NCBI GenBank assembly: GCA_010015655.1
Contig: ML976690.1
Coordinates: 429,503-493,502 of the forward strand
Direction: 5' to 3'
Length of the DNA stretch: 64,000 nucleotides
Source: Bimuria novae-zelandiae CBS 107.79
Lineage: Eukaryota > Ascomycota > Dothideomycetes > Pleosporales > Didymosphaeriaceae
Positions 1 through 9,811 of this stretch are shown here, one piece after another (the first letter of the stretch is position 1; every line of letters starts with the position of its first letter). The notes under the pieces are model-generated. The model worked only from the letters and a program-made list of their open reading frames with translations, was not told where the DNA came from and ran no database searches. A program made the translations under genes and the position numbers.

Positions 1-4
1 TACG

Positions 5-753
5 ATGGGTATAACCATAGGTACAGCATACAGAGACTTGCCATTGGAATCGGGTAAGTACCACGACACCTACCGCATCGGCAAAGCACTGAACGACCAT
101 ATAGACCCCCTTCAGGAAAACCTTGCTTGCGAAGTAGCAATCCATGAGACAAAGGTAAAAAACGCCCTTAACGCAGTATCGAGGGCCGAAAAAGGAAGTG
201 TGCGATATAAAGAAGCAAAAGCCTCATTAAAGAAGAAAAGAAGAGCGCTTGAGTGTGTCGAGATAGAATTCGAGCTGTACGAAATTGACATGGCATTATC
301 GAAGGCCATGTCGGACAGATCCGTCAAAGCCTTTAAAAACAGGAGGAAAGAGTTGCTGGCGCAGCTGGCACCTATAAATCAGCAGACCGGCCAGTGAAAT
401 TTCCTGATCCTATTGGCTTTTCAGCTGCTGATGTCTAGACAGACACAAATAGAAAGGTACTCGTTGAAAAGATAGCAGACCTCGAAACCAAAGGGAAAGC
501 AGTTCCACCAACGGCGGACACGACTGAAGAGAGGGTATCAACAGTAGGCTTGCAGAATGTCGCGCAGGAGGCGACTAAGGGGGTCTCGGAAAAGCTTCAA
601 GAGGCACTTCGGGCTGCTAAATGGAAACTTGAACTCTACGACATCCACGTCACGCTGCAGAAGAAGAATTTGGAGTGGACAGAGAAGGCACTCAGAGATC
701 AAAAGAAGAGCCTAGAAGAGCAACTGGCCATCAGAAGTAAGAGCTCAAAATAG
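5..753 (+). CDS. Coiled-coil protein, two exons (possibly 5' partial)
   Basis: Proposed join(5..393,453..753), 229 aa. The first exon is open from an ATG at position 5, so the true start may lie outside the window. A GTGAAA donor at 394 and an ATAG acceptor at 451-452 remove 59 bp and join the frames exactly; without splicing each half ends early. The protein is rich in Lys, Glu, Ala and Leu and looks helical or coiled-coil throughout. It contains two related segments of about 40 residues, one near residues 88-125 and one near the C terminus, sharing an ELY(E/D)I core followed by a KA..(R/Q)(R/K)K.L..QLA tail, so it probably arose by internal duplication. There is no signal peptide or membrane segment. 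I do not recognise the family. The splice sites are moderate and the model is tentative. Confidence 0.45.
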
Positions 754-1290
754 AGATGAACACAAGATTTATTTGTATGCGTCTTGAAGACGATAAGTCA
801 ACCTTTGCCTTCGCTTGATGTCATTGAGCTGCCCTAGCTTTCTCAACGAGGACGAATCCGCCCTAGATGCAGCCGCCTGTTTGTAACCTTAGGTAATATC
901 CACACATTTTCCGTCACCCCCCAGCTCGTGTACAACGACATTAGCAACAAGTGTCGAGCGATACTTAGTTTGACAGCGCTGCCAACGAACCGTACTCTTG
1001 GCGTACGGCTCGTGGTTCCGTACCGTGCACGTGCCACACGCTGGTCTTTTTCTCTCTTAAAGACTGTCAAGTGAACTGTGCACGGTACGGAATCACGAGC
1101 CGTACGCCAAGAATACAGTTCGTTGGCTGCGCTGTAGTTTGACTTTCTCCCTCATGTCCAAGGCTCATCTTATCAGCGGCAGTCTGCTTCTCTTCATATA
1201 AAATTGCGACGCACCATATACACCATTGATTTGAGATTGCATTCTTAAGTAAAAATGACTTTCAAAAATCGATGTCGGACCACGCGTTAT
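754..1290. other. Intergenic, holds a foldback repeat
   Basis: No coding sequence is supported between the coiled-coil gene and the But2-like gene. The only structure seen is the inverted repeat listed separately. Confidence 0.6.
972..1135. repeat. Imperfect inverted repeat (foldback, MITE-like)
   Basis: Left arm about 972-1030 and right arm about 1078-1135 are reverse complements over roughly 57 bp, sharing the core CTTGGCGTACGGCTCGTG, with a loop of about 47 bp. The few mismatches are transitions (for example CGTACTC against TGTATTC), the kind left by RIP or deamination. No coding capacity and no clear target-site duplication was found. It could be a foldback MITE or the remnant of a larger element's terminal repeats. 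Confidence 0.7.
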
Positions 1291-1950
1291 TCAATGTCCG
1301 CTCCCAGTCTCCGGCTTCCAATTCAGATCGTCCCTCAATAAAATATAAAACCCCAACGGACAGATCACATCACTCTGCTTAACCTCAAGCCACGTGTCCT
1401 TCGAGCACAGACTCCCGCTCACCGTAACCGGCGGCTGAATGTACGACGGGATTCCGCAAGGCGACGAATTAACCACATAAGAGTGTCCAGGCAGCATCAC
1501 CTTCGGCGGATTCGGCGGGCTCGATCCAGCGGCTGGCTTATTCGCGTACGTAGTGATGCCTTCCTTTGCGCCTGCGCCGATCGCATAGCCGGTGAAGGTA
1601 AAGTGACTGGGTCCGTTAAACTTATACAGCAGCGGTGCCTGGAGAATTGAGGGAAAGTCGAAGAGGAGGCTGCGGATTTTTCCCTGGGTGGCAGCGGGGT
1701 CGAGATTAAGGTTGAAGATGGTGCAGTAGTCGTTTGGAGTGACCTTTGCCCAGGAAGATGAGGGGAAGGCTTTGTATGGCTGCTTGGCGGAGATTTGGAC
1801 CAGCGCTGAGGTGGATACGCTACCATACGGTAGTTTCCCGGAAGGTTGGAAGGGGTTCGTGGGGCATGTGAGGAAGTTGCGGCTGTCGAGCGAGGTGGAT
1901 GCTGCGGAAACAGTTGCCAGTAGGCTGATGAAAAGGGCGGAGGTCCACAT
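1291..1950 (-). CDS. Secreted protein, But2 C-terminal-domain-like
   Basis: Single exon, 219 aa, ATG at 1950. Residues 1-16 form a clear signal peptide (hydrophobic core followed by a VSA-A cleavage site), so the product should be secreted or wall-associated. The rest is a beta-rich domain with paired cysteines, a CTIFNLNL strand near residue 75, a Gly-rich middle, and a C-terminal CPLGFYILL strand. This arrangement resembles the fungal ubiquitin-3-binding protein But2 C-terminal domain found in many secreted Pezizomycotina proteins; that assignment is from overall pattern only. There is no GPI tail. Neighbouring sequence gives no functional hint. An unrelated fungal secreted beta-sandwich protein is the main alternative. 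Confidence 0.7.
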   Translation of the reverse strand: MWTSALFISLLATVSAASTSLDSRNFLTCPTNPFQPSGKLPYGSVSTSALVQISAKQPYKAFPSSSWAKVTPNDYCTIFNLNLDPAATQGKIRSLLFDFPSILQAPLLYKFNGPSHFTFTGYAIGAGAKEGITTYANKPAAGSSPPNPPKVMLPGHSYVVNSSPCGIPSYIQPPVTVSGSLCSKDTWLEVKQSDVICPLGFYILLRDDLNWKPETGSGH

Positions 1951-3783
1951 GTTGATGGATTAGAAGGTTGAGCAGGATCAAGTTCGTGATGTCAGAACCT
2001 GAATCTCCAGTAGTGAACTGTAATGTCAAGACTTGAAGGAGAAGACAGGCACTAAGATAGTAAGCCGACTTTACCGTCATGCGCCATGCTCTGTATGGTG
2101 CTGAGTCTCCTATCTGCCCTCTATGAAGTGGCTTTCGTACACCCCGGAGTGTTCACTCGCTGGGCGCTCAGGCTATTGCTTTCATGTAGATCATACATTG
2201 TATAGTCAAACATACTAAACTTGGACGCCAATTGCGGCAAATCACCACCAATCACCTTCACCTCACCCGACAGACTACCTCAGACACTCACTTGCACAAC
2301 ACGGCTTTTCCATAGAGAACCAACGGCGAGAGATACCAGCAACTAATACACTTTGACGGTGTTCCTAATTTAGATTTACTACTATTGTCGCATAGCGCAA
2401 CCGGGACCTGCATCCAAGTCCGGCAGCCCAGCGTAGCGCCATCAACTTCAGTACGTTGTCATTTGTCGAGAGTGTCGAGCTACCGTCAATAGTGTACCCA
2501 TATGCAAGTATTAGGCGAACGTTGAGAATGGGCAAGGATGAGAGAACGGTTCGTGTAGTAGCATTCTAGACCACGCGTAGTCCCAGAGTGTCTTACTTCA
2601 AAACGCCGATACCTCATGCTATAGAATGTCGTTGAAGCAAGCATTAGTATGTGCGATAGTGCACCCAGTGGGACTCAGACTCCGTTGGTATCGAAATGGA
2701 CCAGACCATTTAGCAGCATTTGGAAAACGACCGTCAACGTTAGCACGATGGCGGAGAATTCTCCACCCTAACAACACTAAGCAAGTTATCCAGGCTTTCC
2801 GTAGCATTTCCGTCTCTGTATGTAGCTGACCGGTTGGAATAATAAAAATTATGCCACCAGCGCTCTCTTACAAACGTCTTTGCAATGTGTTGCGCTCTGC
2901 ACATCCATTGCGGCAGCGCCCTTTATCGCAACGTGGCTGACGCGCAAAAGGACCATTATCCCTATGATCCGCCCAATCCCAAAAAGCATCAAAACGTTTC
3001 AAATACCCAGTGCTCCTTGCTTTACGGCGCCCACGAGGGATGTGTTGCACAAAGCCTCGTGGCCCACCGAACTCATCTCAATCACAACCACCACGTGATC
3101 TCATCAATCCGGTTTCAATCTTAAGTCGCATTTTCAACCTCACCTATAAATTGTTTAGAAGCGGAAAGAGTCGCGCGTGCAAAATTCCGTAGCTTCCCCC
3201 GACGTATCGCTATCATTTGTTTGCTAGAACTGCCCGTACCACACGCAAGCCTCTAGGGTTTGCCACACAGATCTATGTGAATCCGAAGGCGTGGAGCAGG
3301 CTAAATGACGCCGGGTACAATGGGGGGTTATTTTGACGTCGAAGATGGTTGCCGCACGGTGTGCCCACGAAGCGGCGAAGGTGATGTTGAACGAGGCTAC
3401 CAGTGGTACGCTAGGGGGTGGAGGGAAGTTGCTGCTAAGTGGAAGTGCAACGTTCAGTTCATTGAACGACTACAAGACTCTCAAATGAACAAGGGAAGAT
3501 TGTAATGGCTTCTTCCAAAGGTATTAGGATGAACCTCAGAAACAGGACGGCGGTCTGCGCATTGGCCAAAGGGTATCGAAACAGGATAAAATCGAAAGAT
3601 CAAAAACGCGAGCCGATATTACAGAGATATGGAAGCAAAAGGTTTTAGGACAAGTTCTAGATTCTCTACTTCACTATGCATCCATTACAACATCCTCCAC
3701 CCCAACCCCTTGTATCGAACCATGAACGCTTATCGTGTAAAGTCATAGCCGGCCGGAGGACAGGCTCAGTTGAAAGATGACAT
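1951..3783. other. Intergenic, nothing supported
   Basis: Short open frames occur on both strands, but none has a credible start, domain or splice structure. It includes the upstream region of the But2-like gene and the 3' flank of the wall-protein gene. Confidence 0.5.
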
Positions 3784-4729
3784 TTACAAGAAGAAAGCAG
3801 CGAAGGCACCGACACCGGCAACGAAGCCAGCGGCGTTGTTGAGGGAAGCCGCACCAGTGAAGTACGCAGTGGGAGCAGGCTTAGAGGGGTAGCCAGTGCC
3901 AGCCGGGGGAGCCGGAACGTAGCCAGTGCCAGCCGGGGGAGCTGGGGGAGCCGGAACGTAGCCAGTGCCAGCCGGTGGGGAGACGGGGGGAACGGGGTAG
4001 CCGGTGCCAGCGGGAGCAGACGGGTACGGGGCGGGAGCCACGGGGTAAGGAGGAGCGCTGTAGCCAGGGACCGGGCTGCTGGCGGGAGGAGCAGGAGGAG
4101 CCGGGACGTAGCCAGTGCCAGAGGGCACGGGGGCGACGGGGTAAGCGCTGGAGCCTGAAGGAGTCGCGTAAGGAACGGTGACCGTGATCGTCGTCGAGGA
4201 TGTGCACTCACTGGTAGGGGCGGGCACCGGGTAGGACGACGGGACCTCAGGGACGGCCGGAGGGGTGGAAGCCTCGTAGCTAGGAGCGGAAGAGGAGGGG
4301 ACCTCATGCACGTAGCTGGAGTGAGCCGGGACCATGGGAACGTAGCTGGAGTGAGCCGGGACCACGGGAACGTAGCTGGAAGGAGCCGGGGTCTCACAAG
4401 ACGAGGACGGGACACCGTAGCCAGGGACGTAGGGAGTCTCGGAAGGCTTCACGTAGCTGGAGCTGACCTTGGGGGTCTCCTCGCCGTAAGAGGGGACGGA
4501 GGAGCTGGGCTTCGGGTGGTAGGCAGGGACCTAATAGGAACATGTTAGAGAATGTTCGATCTTGACTTTGGGGAGTACAACTCACCTCCGGGGTAGGGGT
4601 CTCAGCCGGGTAGCTCACAGCGGGGGCAGAGCTCTCCTCGCCAGTGCCGTAGTTAGGCGGGCTGTAGGAGCCGTAGGAGGGAGCCGCAATGGCGGCAGTG
4701 AAGAGAGTGGCAGTAATAAAGGCACGCAT
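3784..4729 (-). CDS. GPI-anchored Ser/Pro/Tyr-rich cell-wall protein
   Basis: Complement of join(3784..4530,4586..4729), 296 aa. Exon 1 encodes a signal peptide (MRAFITATLFTAAIAA). The 55-bp intron has a GTGAGT donor at 4585 and a TATTAG acceptor at 4531, phase 0. The mature protein is a low-complexity, Ser/Pro/Tyr/Gly-rich stalk with imperfect repeats: SSYVP-type blocks near residues 90-125 and PAGTGYVPAPPAP-type blocks near residues 180-270, with a short TSECTSSTTITVTV segment between them. The C terminus is a hydrophobic tail (GFVAGVGAFAAFFL) preceded by a small-residue NNAA, typical of a GPI attachment signal. It should be exported and linked to membrane or wall glucan, heavily O-glycosylated. 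The repeats make length variation between strains likely. Confidence 0.85.
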
Positions 4730-7700
4730 TTTGACTGATTAAGTATAGAACTTGGTGTTTAGGGAAGTGTTGGTTGGTTGTTGGCGGGAGGGTAATATTA
4801 ATGATAGTATTAGTTGGTAAACGATTGGACGACCGACTGGTCAGGTTCGACTTGAGCTCGTGAATTGGCTTGAGTGAAGTGAGGAGGGAAAGTTGTGAAC
4901 GAGCGACGAGAATGTTTATGTATGTTAGGGGAGATTACGGCCTCAGGAAACAGGCGTCCACTCGAAAGGGGAGAAACAGCGGGCACCAGGGGCAAACGGA
5001 TTTCAGCCCATGCGAGTGGTCTTCGCTGTGCGTTCGCTAACGCAAGAACCATGCAATCCTGCTGCAAGGTGGTGGCCACTCGACGCGCTCGAGCCCCTGA
5101 GGCTAGACCGGGACAGGAAGTTCTTTCTGCAGTGTCAACCAGTGGCTGTCGTATTTTCAGATGAATGACAATGCGCCTGCGCTGCCAGCTGCTGAGTCGA
5201 GCTTCCATAATTGCGACTGCGCTGGCATCTCCGGCTGGCGGCTATTGCGAGCCACCGGTACCTATGACGCTCACATCATGAGTGGCGAACTGGTTGGCTC
5301 GTTCTCTAGCTTTTTGATTGCGCTGGCGGTGTGGATGGGCTAAGTGGATCGCGGTAGCGTTTGTCGTTAGTGTTGCAGTGTGTTTTGACAGCTATGCTTT
5401 TGCGCTTTGCCTGAAGAGGCCAGGGGCCGGCTGAGGTAAGGCCGACACTGCATCGTTACTTTCCAGCGCCGAGACCTCAGCACCAGCACAAGTGACATGA
5501 GATGAAAACATGGAAGAGCCATGGGCCAGCCCTGACGGTCACTTCTTATTTTCGGCATTCACTGTCTCCAAGTGTCGTCAGCGCGTTTGACCAGTGGCGT
5601 CAACTTGCAAAATCACCGAACATCTCTGCCTTGCGCCTTGAGACACCTCTCTGGATGTGTTGTGACTGAGGTTTACCATTGCGTCCAAGTGCGTTCTGAC
5701 GATAAAGTTGTCCGCCTCCACAAACTGCGACCGCCATTCCCCAGGGCGATCAAGCTTCTGCACGCCGAGTCACACAAGGCGCGACGCTGGGACTTCCGCG
5801 AGACGCCCCGCTCAAATCGATAAACACGCCATAACAAGCATCGCGTGCTTGTGTGTTCATGGGTCGGTGGAAATTACACATGGGCACTCGTCATAAGGCT
5901 AGCCGGCTAGTTGTCTTCGCTTGCCTGATTGAGCTGGAGCTTCTGGCTCCGTGTTTGAATGCGCCGAGCCTCATTTCGGTTATTGACCTTAATCGGTGCC
6001 GAGCTCATGCACACAAAGGCGGAGGCGCCGTTAAGATCTTTTTTTTTTTTTTTGGCATTCAACCATCACACCAGATCTCAGCCACTTGAGGTGCGCTGCG
6101 GCTCTCCGAACGTTGCGTGGAATGTCTCGCATGTCGTGCCCGAGAACGCGAACAAACACTGAGGCGCCGTGTCGTGTTTTCATTATGGGGCCGAAGTCGT
6201 GAACGCCATCGTCGCAGTGCAAATCGTCCGAAACCAGTGTGCCGTTCCCCTGCCAAGCAGCGTCGATCTCGGCATAATCGCCGCGCTTAATTGATATCAA
6301 GCCGTCTGTGGCTCACGTTAAAGCGACGCGAAATACGACAATAATCCTTCCGTTCGCTTCAAGAAACGCACAGCGGCAGAATTGCTTAGTTAAGTTTAGA
6401 CGTTCTTATTTGAGCTGAGCGTTCATTTGGGTGTTTCCGCAGCTTCTTATAGGGAGAACTATAGCACCTCGGTCAGATTCGTCGTCGAACAGTTGGGGTT
6501 TTCACGGTGTCCTTTCACACGAGCATTGTTGTATCAAGCTTGCCTTGAACTTTCCCGGTGGACTAATCTCGTAGACAAACGCATAACGCAGACGAATACG
6601 GTACCCTTACTCTACGCTTCCTCCCGCGAAGACAAACGTGCTGTGTGCGCAATACATCTCCGATGTTGCGTGAGCTGGCCTCCCAGGATCACTGCGCCCA
6701 ACGGTTGTCCACCTTCGAACACGAACCGAAAGCTGAAACGTTCATTGACTACATCACTTCCCTTCGGCCGCCTACACGTTTCTTTGAACCATACCGGGCA
6801 GTGTCGAGCGTGTCAACGTCAAGCTATGGGAGCTTTCACTGGCCCGACCTCAATGGAATGGACTTCCGCGAACCCGCTTTTTGAGGTCCATTCATGTTCC
6901 GCGTAGTGTTCGCAAGAGGCTTCGATCTGCTGCTTCTCCTTCGCTTACGTATGAGAACTGGGCCTCTCTACAACCTGCACTGGCACGCACGTCAGTTTCG
7001 CATCCCTGTGTCAGTGTCTGGCGAGCACCCTGCTTTCATCCGAGTAGGACCCGCGGTCGCTCGCTTTCCGGATGGTCTGGTCAGATCTACTTTTCGCGCT
7101 GCGCTCCCATCGATGACTGACGCGCTCGCTAACCATGTAGAGTCGATACCGCTTTAGGCAATGGAACAGTACTCTCAGTGGAGGACTACACAATCACGCT
7201 CGATTTCGAATTGTTTCGTCGCGCCATACCAAGCCTGCCCCCTACTCTGGAAACCGGATCTAGGGATCAACATATGAGGTCGGGCGCACCGTGGCTCCTC
7301 GCGCTGGAACGAAGAAGCTCCTATCTGGAAGACTTTTCGCGTCGACTTGTAGAAGTCTCACAACAAGACCCGAGCTTTGAGGCAGTACAGCTCTGCGCGA
7401 TGTCCCTCAATCCCAGTGTTGGGGACACCTTGGGCCCGCGTTACTTGCGTCTACGTGAATCCCCAACGGCTTCTCTTGGTTTTCCCTGCTTTGAGATTCC
7501 TCAATTGCTTCCTTCGGCCGAGTTACCCCCATGTTGGCGCCGTTTTCGTCTTCATTACCCTTCCCCCTTCGCTTGGTGCGAAAATCTCTGTTGGAATAGC
7601 CGGACTGCCTACTAGTCTTTGACTGGCCCGCAAATACCCCGGAATGCGTTCTTCTTTTACCGTGGACTTGCAAAATCCCGGTCCACTATATTCACGATCT

Positions 7701-8173
7701 GCCTGCCGCGTTTCGTTTTTGCAGTGTGTGTAAAAGTGCTGATACAATTTGGTGATGCCGTGCTTTGTCATGGAAGGCCTGCCGGTGGGCACCATCACCA
7801 TCACATCCTGCGCAACATCAGCGGATGTCCAAAATCAGCGCACTTGCAGCCAGCTCAAGGGTATAAAGCCTATCTTTTTGCTGTCGCTGAGTTCTTCCTT
7901 GCTGTACCCCTTCCCAATGCGTACTTTTAAAATTCGAAATTCGCTACGCGAATGTCCTGTGTTCCGTTGGCGGGCTCTAATAATATCTAGGATTTACCTC
8001 GATGGGACTTTGCCTCGACGACTCAAATAGCACGAGTGCAACGTTATGTGTTGCCCAGCATCAGGATAATAGCACGCAGATCGATGGTAAGGCTCATCAA
8101 TGACTAACTGCGGCGTGTACATGCGCAACCCGTCTCCCATTTGGAAGGCGTGAAACTTCGGATGTGCGACAGC
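4730..8173. other. Long gene-poor stretch
   Basis: About 3.4 kb without a supportable gene. Open frames up to 159 codons occur (6427-6906, 7178-7615), but their predicted proteins are compositionally random, have no recognisable domain and no spliceable partners. A T14 run lies at about 6041-6054. The sequence is not obviously AT-rich, so this is not a typical RIP island. Confidence 0.45.
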
Positions 8174-8179
8174 TATAAA
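8174..8179 (+). promoter_or_regulatory. TATA box of micro-gene copy 1
   Basis: TATAAA lies 48 bp upstream of the ATG at 8222. Between them is TTCATTCTCTCCACACA, almost identical to the sequence in the same place in copy 2. Confidence 0.4.
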
Positions 8180-8221
8180 ACCCCTCCTTCGCGCCCTTGT
8201 TCATTCTCTCCACACAACTAC

Positions 8222-8497
8222 ATGGTCACCTACTACTAGCTAAAAGTTCTTGAGGACTGGTTCATGTGCTGTTCCTCTCCAGGGGAAGTCCTCAAAAGAG
8301 ATTCACTTAAAGATATGTCTCTTAGTCTCGACCGATTCCTCGCACGAGCATCCCTGTGCTTCTACTCATGTGGACGCTTTGTCATGGATGAAGGACTGTC
8401 TGCCCGATGCGCACCATCATCATTAAGTCTCACGCACGATGGTCAAGCGGCTTCAAGAACTGTGCAGAGTATTGCTATGTTCTCTTGTTCTAAATGA
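8222..8497 (+). pseudogene. Small secreted-peptide gene, degenerate copy 1
   Basis: Starts ATGGTCACC like copy 2 at 8545, but the sixth codon is TAG. The same frame is then open to 8497, giving a Cys-containing stretch of about 85 residues. The first 16 codons align with copy 2 (M-V-T start, LK.L block, conserved second Met), and the upstream TATA box and pyrimidine-rich leader are also shared, so the two are duplicates. Whether any peptide is made is unknown. Confidence 0.35.
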
Positions 8498-8504
8498 TAT
8501 AAAT
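8498..8504 (+). promoter_or_regulatory. TATA box of micro-gene copy 2
   Basis: TATAAAT lies 47 bp upstream of the ATG at 8545. The spacing matches copy 1 to within 1 bp, and TTCGTTCTCTCTACACA follows, matching the copy 1 leader at 15 of 17 bases. Confidence 0.4.
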
Positions 8505-8544
8505 ACAAGTCGCGAAGATCGTCTTCGTTCTCTCTACACATTCC

Positions 8545-8625
8545 ATGGTCACCCGCCAGCTACTAAAATCCCTCGTGGCCCTTGCGATGACTTTCTGCCG
8601 GTGCAGCCGCCTAAAAGGTAGATAG
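8545..8625 (+). CDS. Very short signal-peptide-like ORF, copy 2
   Basis: 26 codons before TAG. The peptide has a basic start (MVTRQLLK), a hydrophobic core (SLVALAM) and then Cys residues, which is what a secretion signal looks like. A donor-like GGTAGA lies just before the stop. If about 38 bp were removed to the AAAG at 8653-8656, the frame would continue into a segment with two further cysteines, but such an intron would be unusually short. No family is recognised. The evidence is duplication of the unit together with its promoter geometry. Confidence 0.3.
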   Translation: MVTRQLLKSLVALAMTFCRCSRLKGR

Positions 8626-9191
8626 GCAGCAGATATGCCGTCTTCTTCATCAAAGGGCCTTCGTTTGCATGTTTCCAAAACATTCTGCCCGCCAACCCAT
8701 GCCTTGACTTGGTCGCAAGGCTCGTAACTATCCCTTGATAAGCACATCGTGGTGTACCCCGTCACCAAAGAATTACACATCAACGCGGAAGTACGTGCAC
8801 CATGGTCCAGAAGGCCTGGAGATATAAATATCTCGGGAAAGCACTGTTCCCTTCACTGCGAAACCATGAAATAACACTAAAAAGGTGATCGAAAAAGGCG
8901 GTATGGCTTGCATCGTGGCGCAAGACCAGAAATTGATATCATGTCAGAGATGTCTCCCTCCTGGTCCATGGGCTCCAAAATCAAACAGGAAGCTAGCATA
9001 TGGGTCCAGTTCGAAGTAGAGCACCAATTAGTCAGGCGCTCGTAGTAAAGTGACCTTTCTTGAACCTCATTTGCTATTCTAAATATCTGCCCGCATATTC
9101 TAGGTCTTCCGGATTCATCTACAGTGTATGACCTTGCAGTCTATTGAGAGGTTCATGTTGAACCACCTCTCCTCTCCAAGATATTGAATCC
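8626..9191. other. Intergenic with a further TATA-like box
   Basis: No gene supported. A TATAAAT at 8823-8829 is followed 43 bp later by an ATG with an immediate stop (ATGAAATAA), possibly a third, more decayed unit of the 8.2-8.6 kb series. The leader similarity seen in the other two copies is not obvious here. Confidence 0.35.
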
Positions 9192-9809
9192 TCATTTCGC
9201 TTTCTTCGGCTCCACGCTCGGCTTCAAAACACCAGCCATGATGCTACCAGCCACTGACATAGGGAAAGAGTAAATAAGAAACAGCTGCACTCCATGCCAG
9301 AAGTACGCAGTGACGATGCGGTGGCCGTTACCGACCCTCGCGAGTATAGACTTCGCCATAACTTCAGCAGTAGGCATGAATAGTCCTGCCTTCATGCTCG
9401 GGTCCTGCGCCACAAGCGAAGTATACGTTCCGCCAATGACCACCTCGAGGATCTCCACTTTCGACTTCGTTTCATGCTGCTCGGCGGCTAGTGCGCGATT
9501 CCAGCTATGTAGTGCACCCTTGGTCGCGGAGTAAGCAGATACGTAGGGGGTGCCGATGTACGCTTGGCTGCCGCACGTGAGAACGAGGGCTAGCTTCTGC
9601 GATCCCTGCATCGCGGGCAGCAGGGCGTTTGTCAACTTTATAGGGAAAAGGGCTTTGAGCGCAAGGACATCATCGATCTCCTTCTGTATGGTGTCCTCAA
9701 AGTGCTTGAAGCTGGAAGATAGCGGTGCGGTCCTGGAACGATCCGAACTTGTGGCAGTCAGCTGCAGCTTCCACTCAGCCGGACTACGACTCTTTCCTGT
9801 CTGTTCCAA
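9192..9809 (-). pseudogene. 5'-truncated short-chain dehydrogenase/reductase
   Basis: The frame encodes the C-terminal two thirds of an SDR of the hydroxysteroid/3-ketoacyl reductase type: the helix leading to LLPAM, the catalytic Ser strand (LTCGSQA), the YSATK active-site motif (Tyr-x-x-x-Lys), the following helix (LHSWNRALAAEQ) and a C-terminal hydrophobic segment. The Rossmann TGxxxGIG nucleotide-binding motif and the NNxG strand are absent. SDR similarity starts near 9690, and an in-frame TAA lies directly upstream at 9810-9812. No ATG stands in a sensible place. The missing 5' part is replaced by the start of the ankyrin gene on the other strand, so this is a relic left by a rearrangement. 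Confidence 0.7.
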
Positions 9810-9811
9810 TT

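Noticed and set aside
3666..4415. 249-codon frame overlapping the wall-protein gene
   Set aside because: Shadow of the repetitive Ser/Pro-rich gene in another frame on the same strand; product is low-complexity Pro/Leu/Arg.
6427..7930. Series of open frames of 80-160 codons on the plus strand
   Set aside because: Products look like chance translations, with no domain, signal peptide or consistent frame; no splice model links them.
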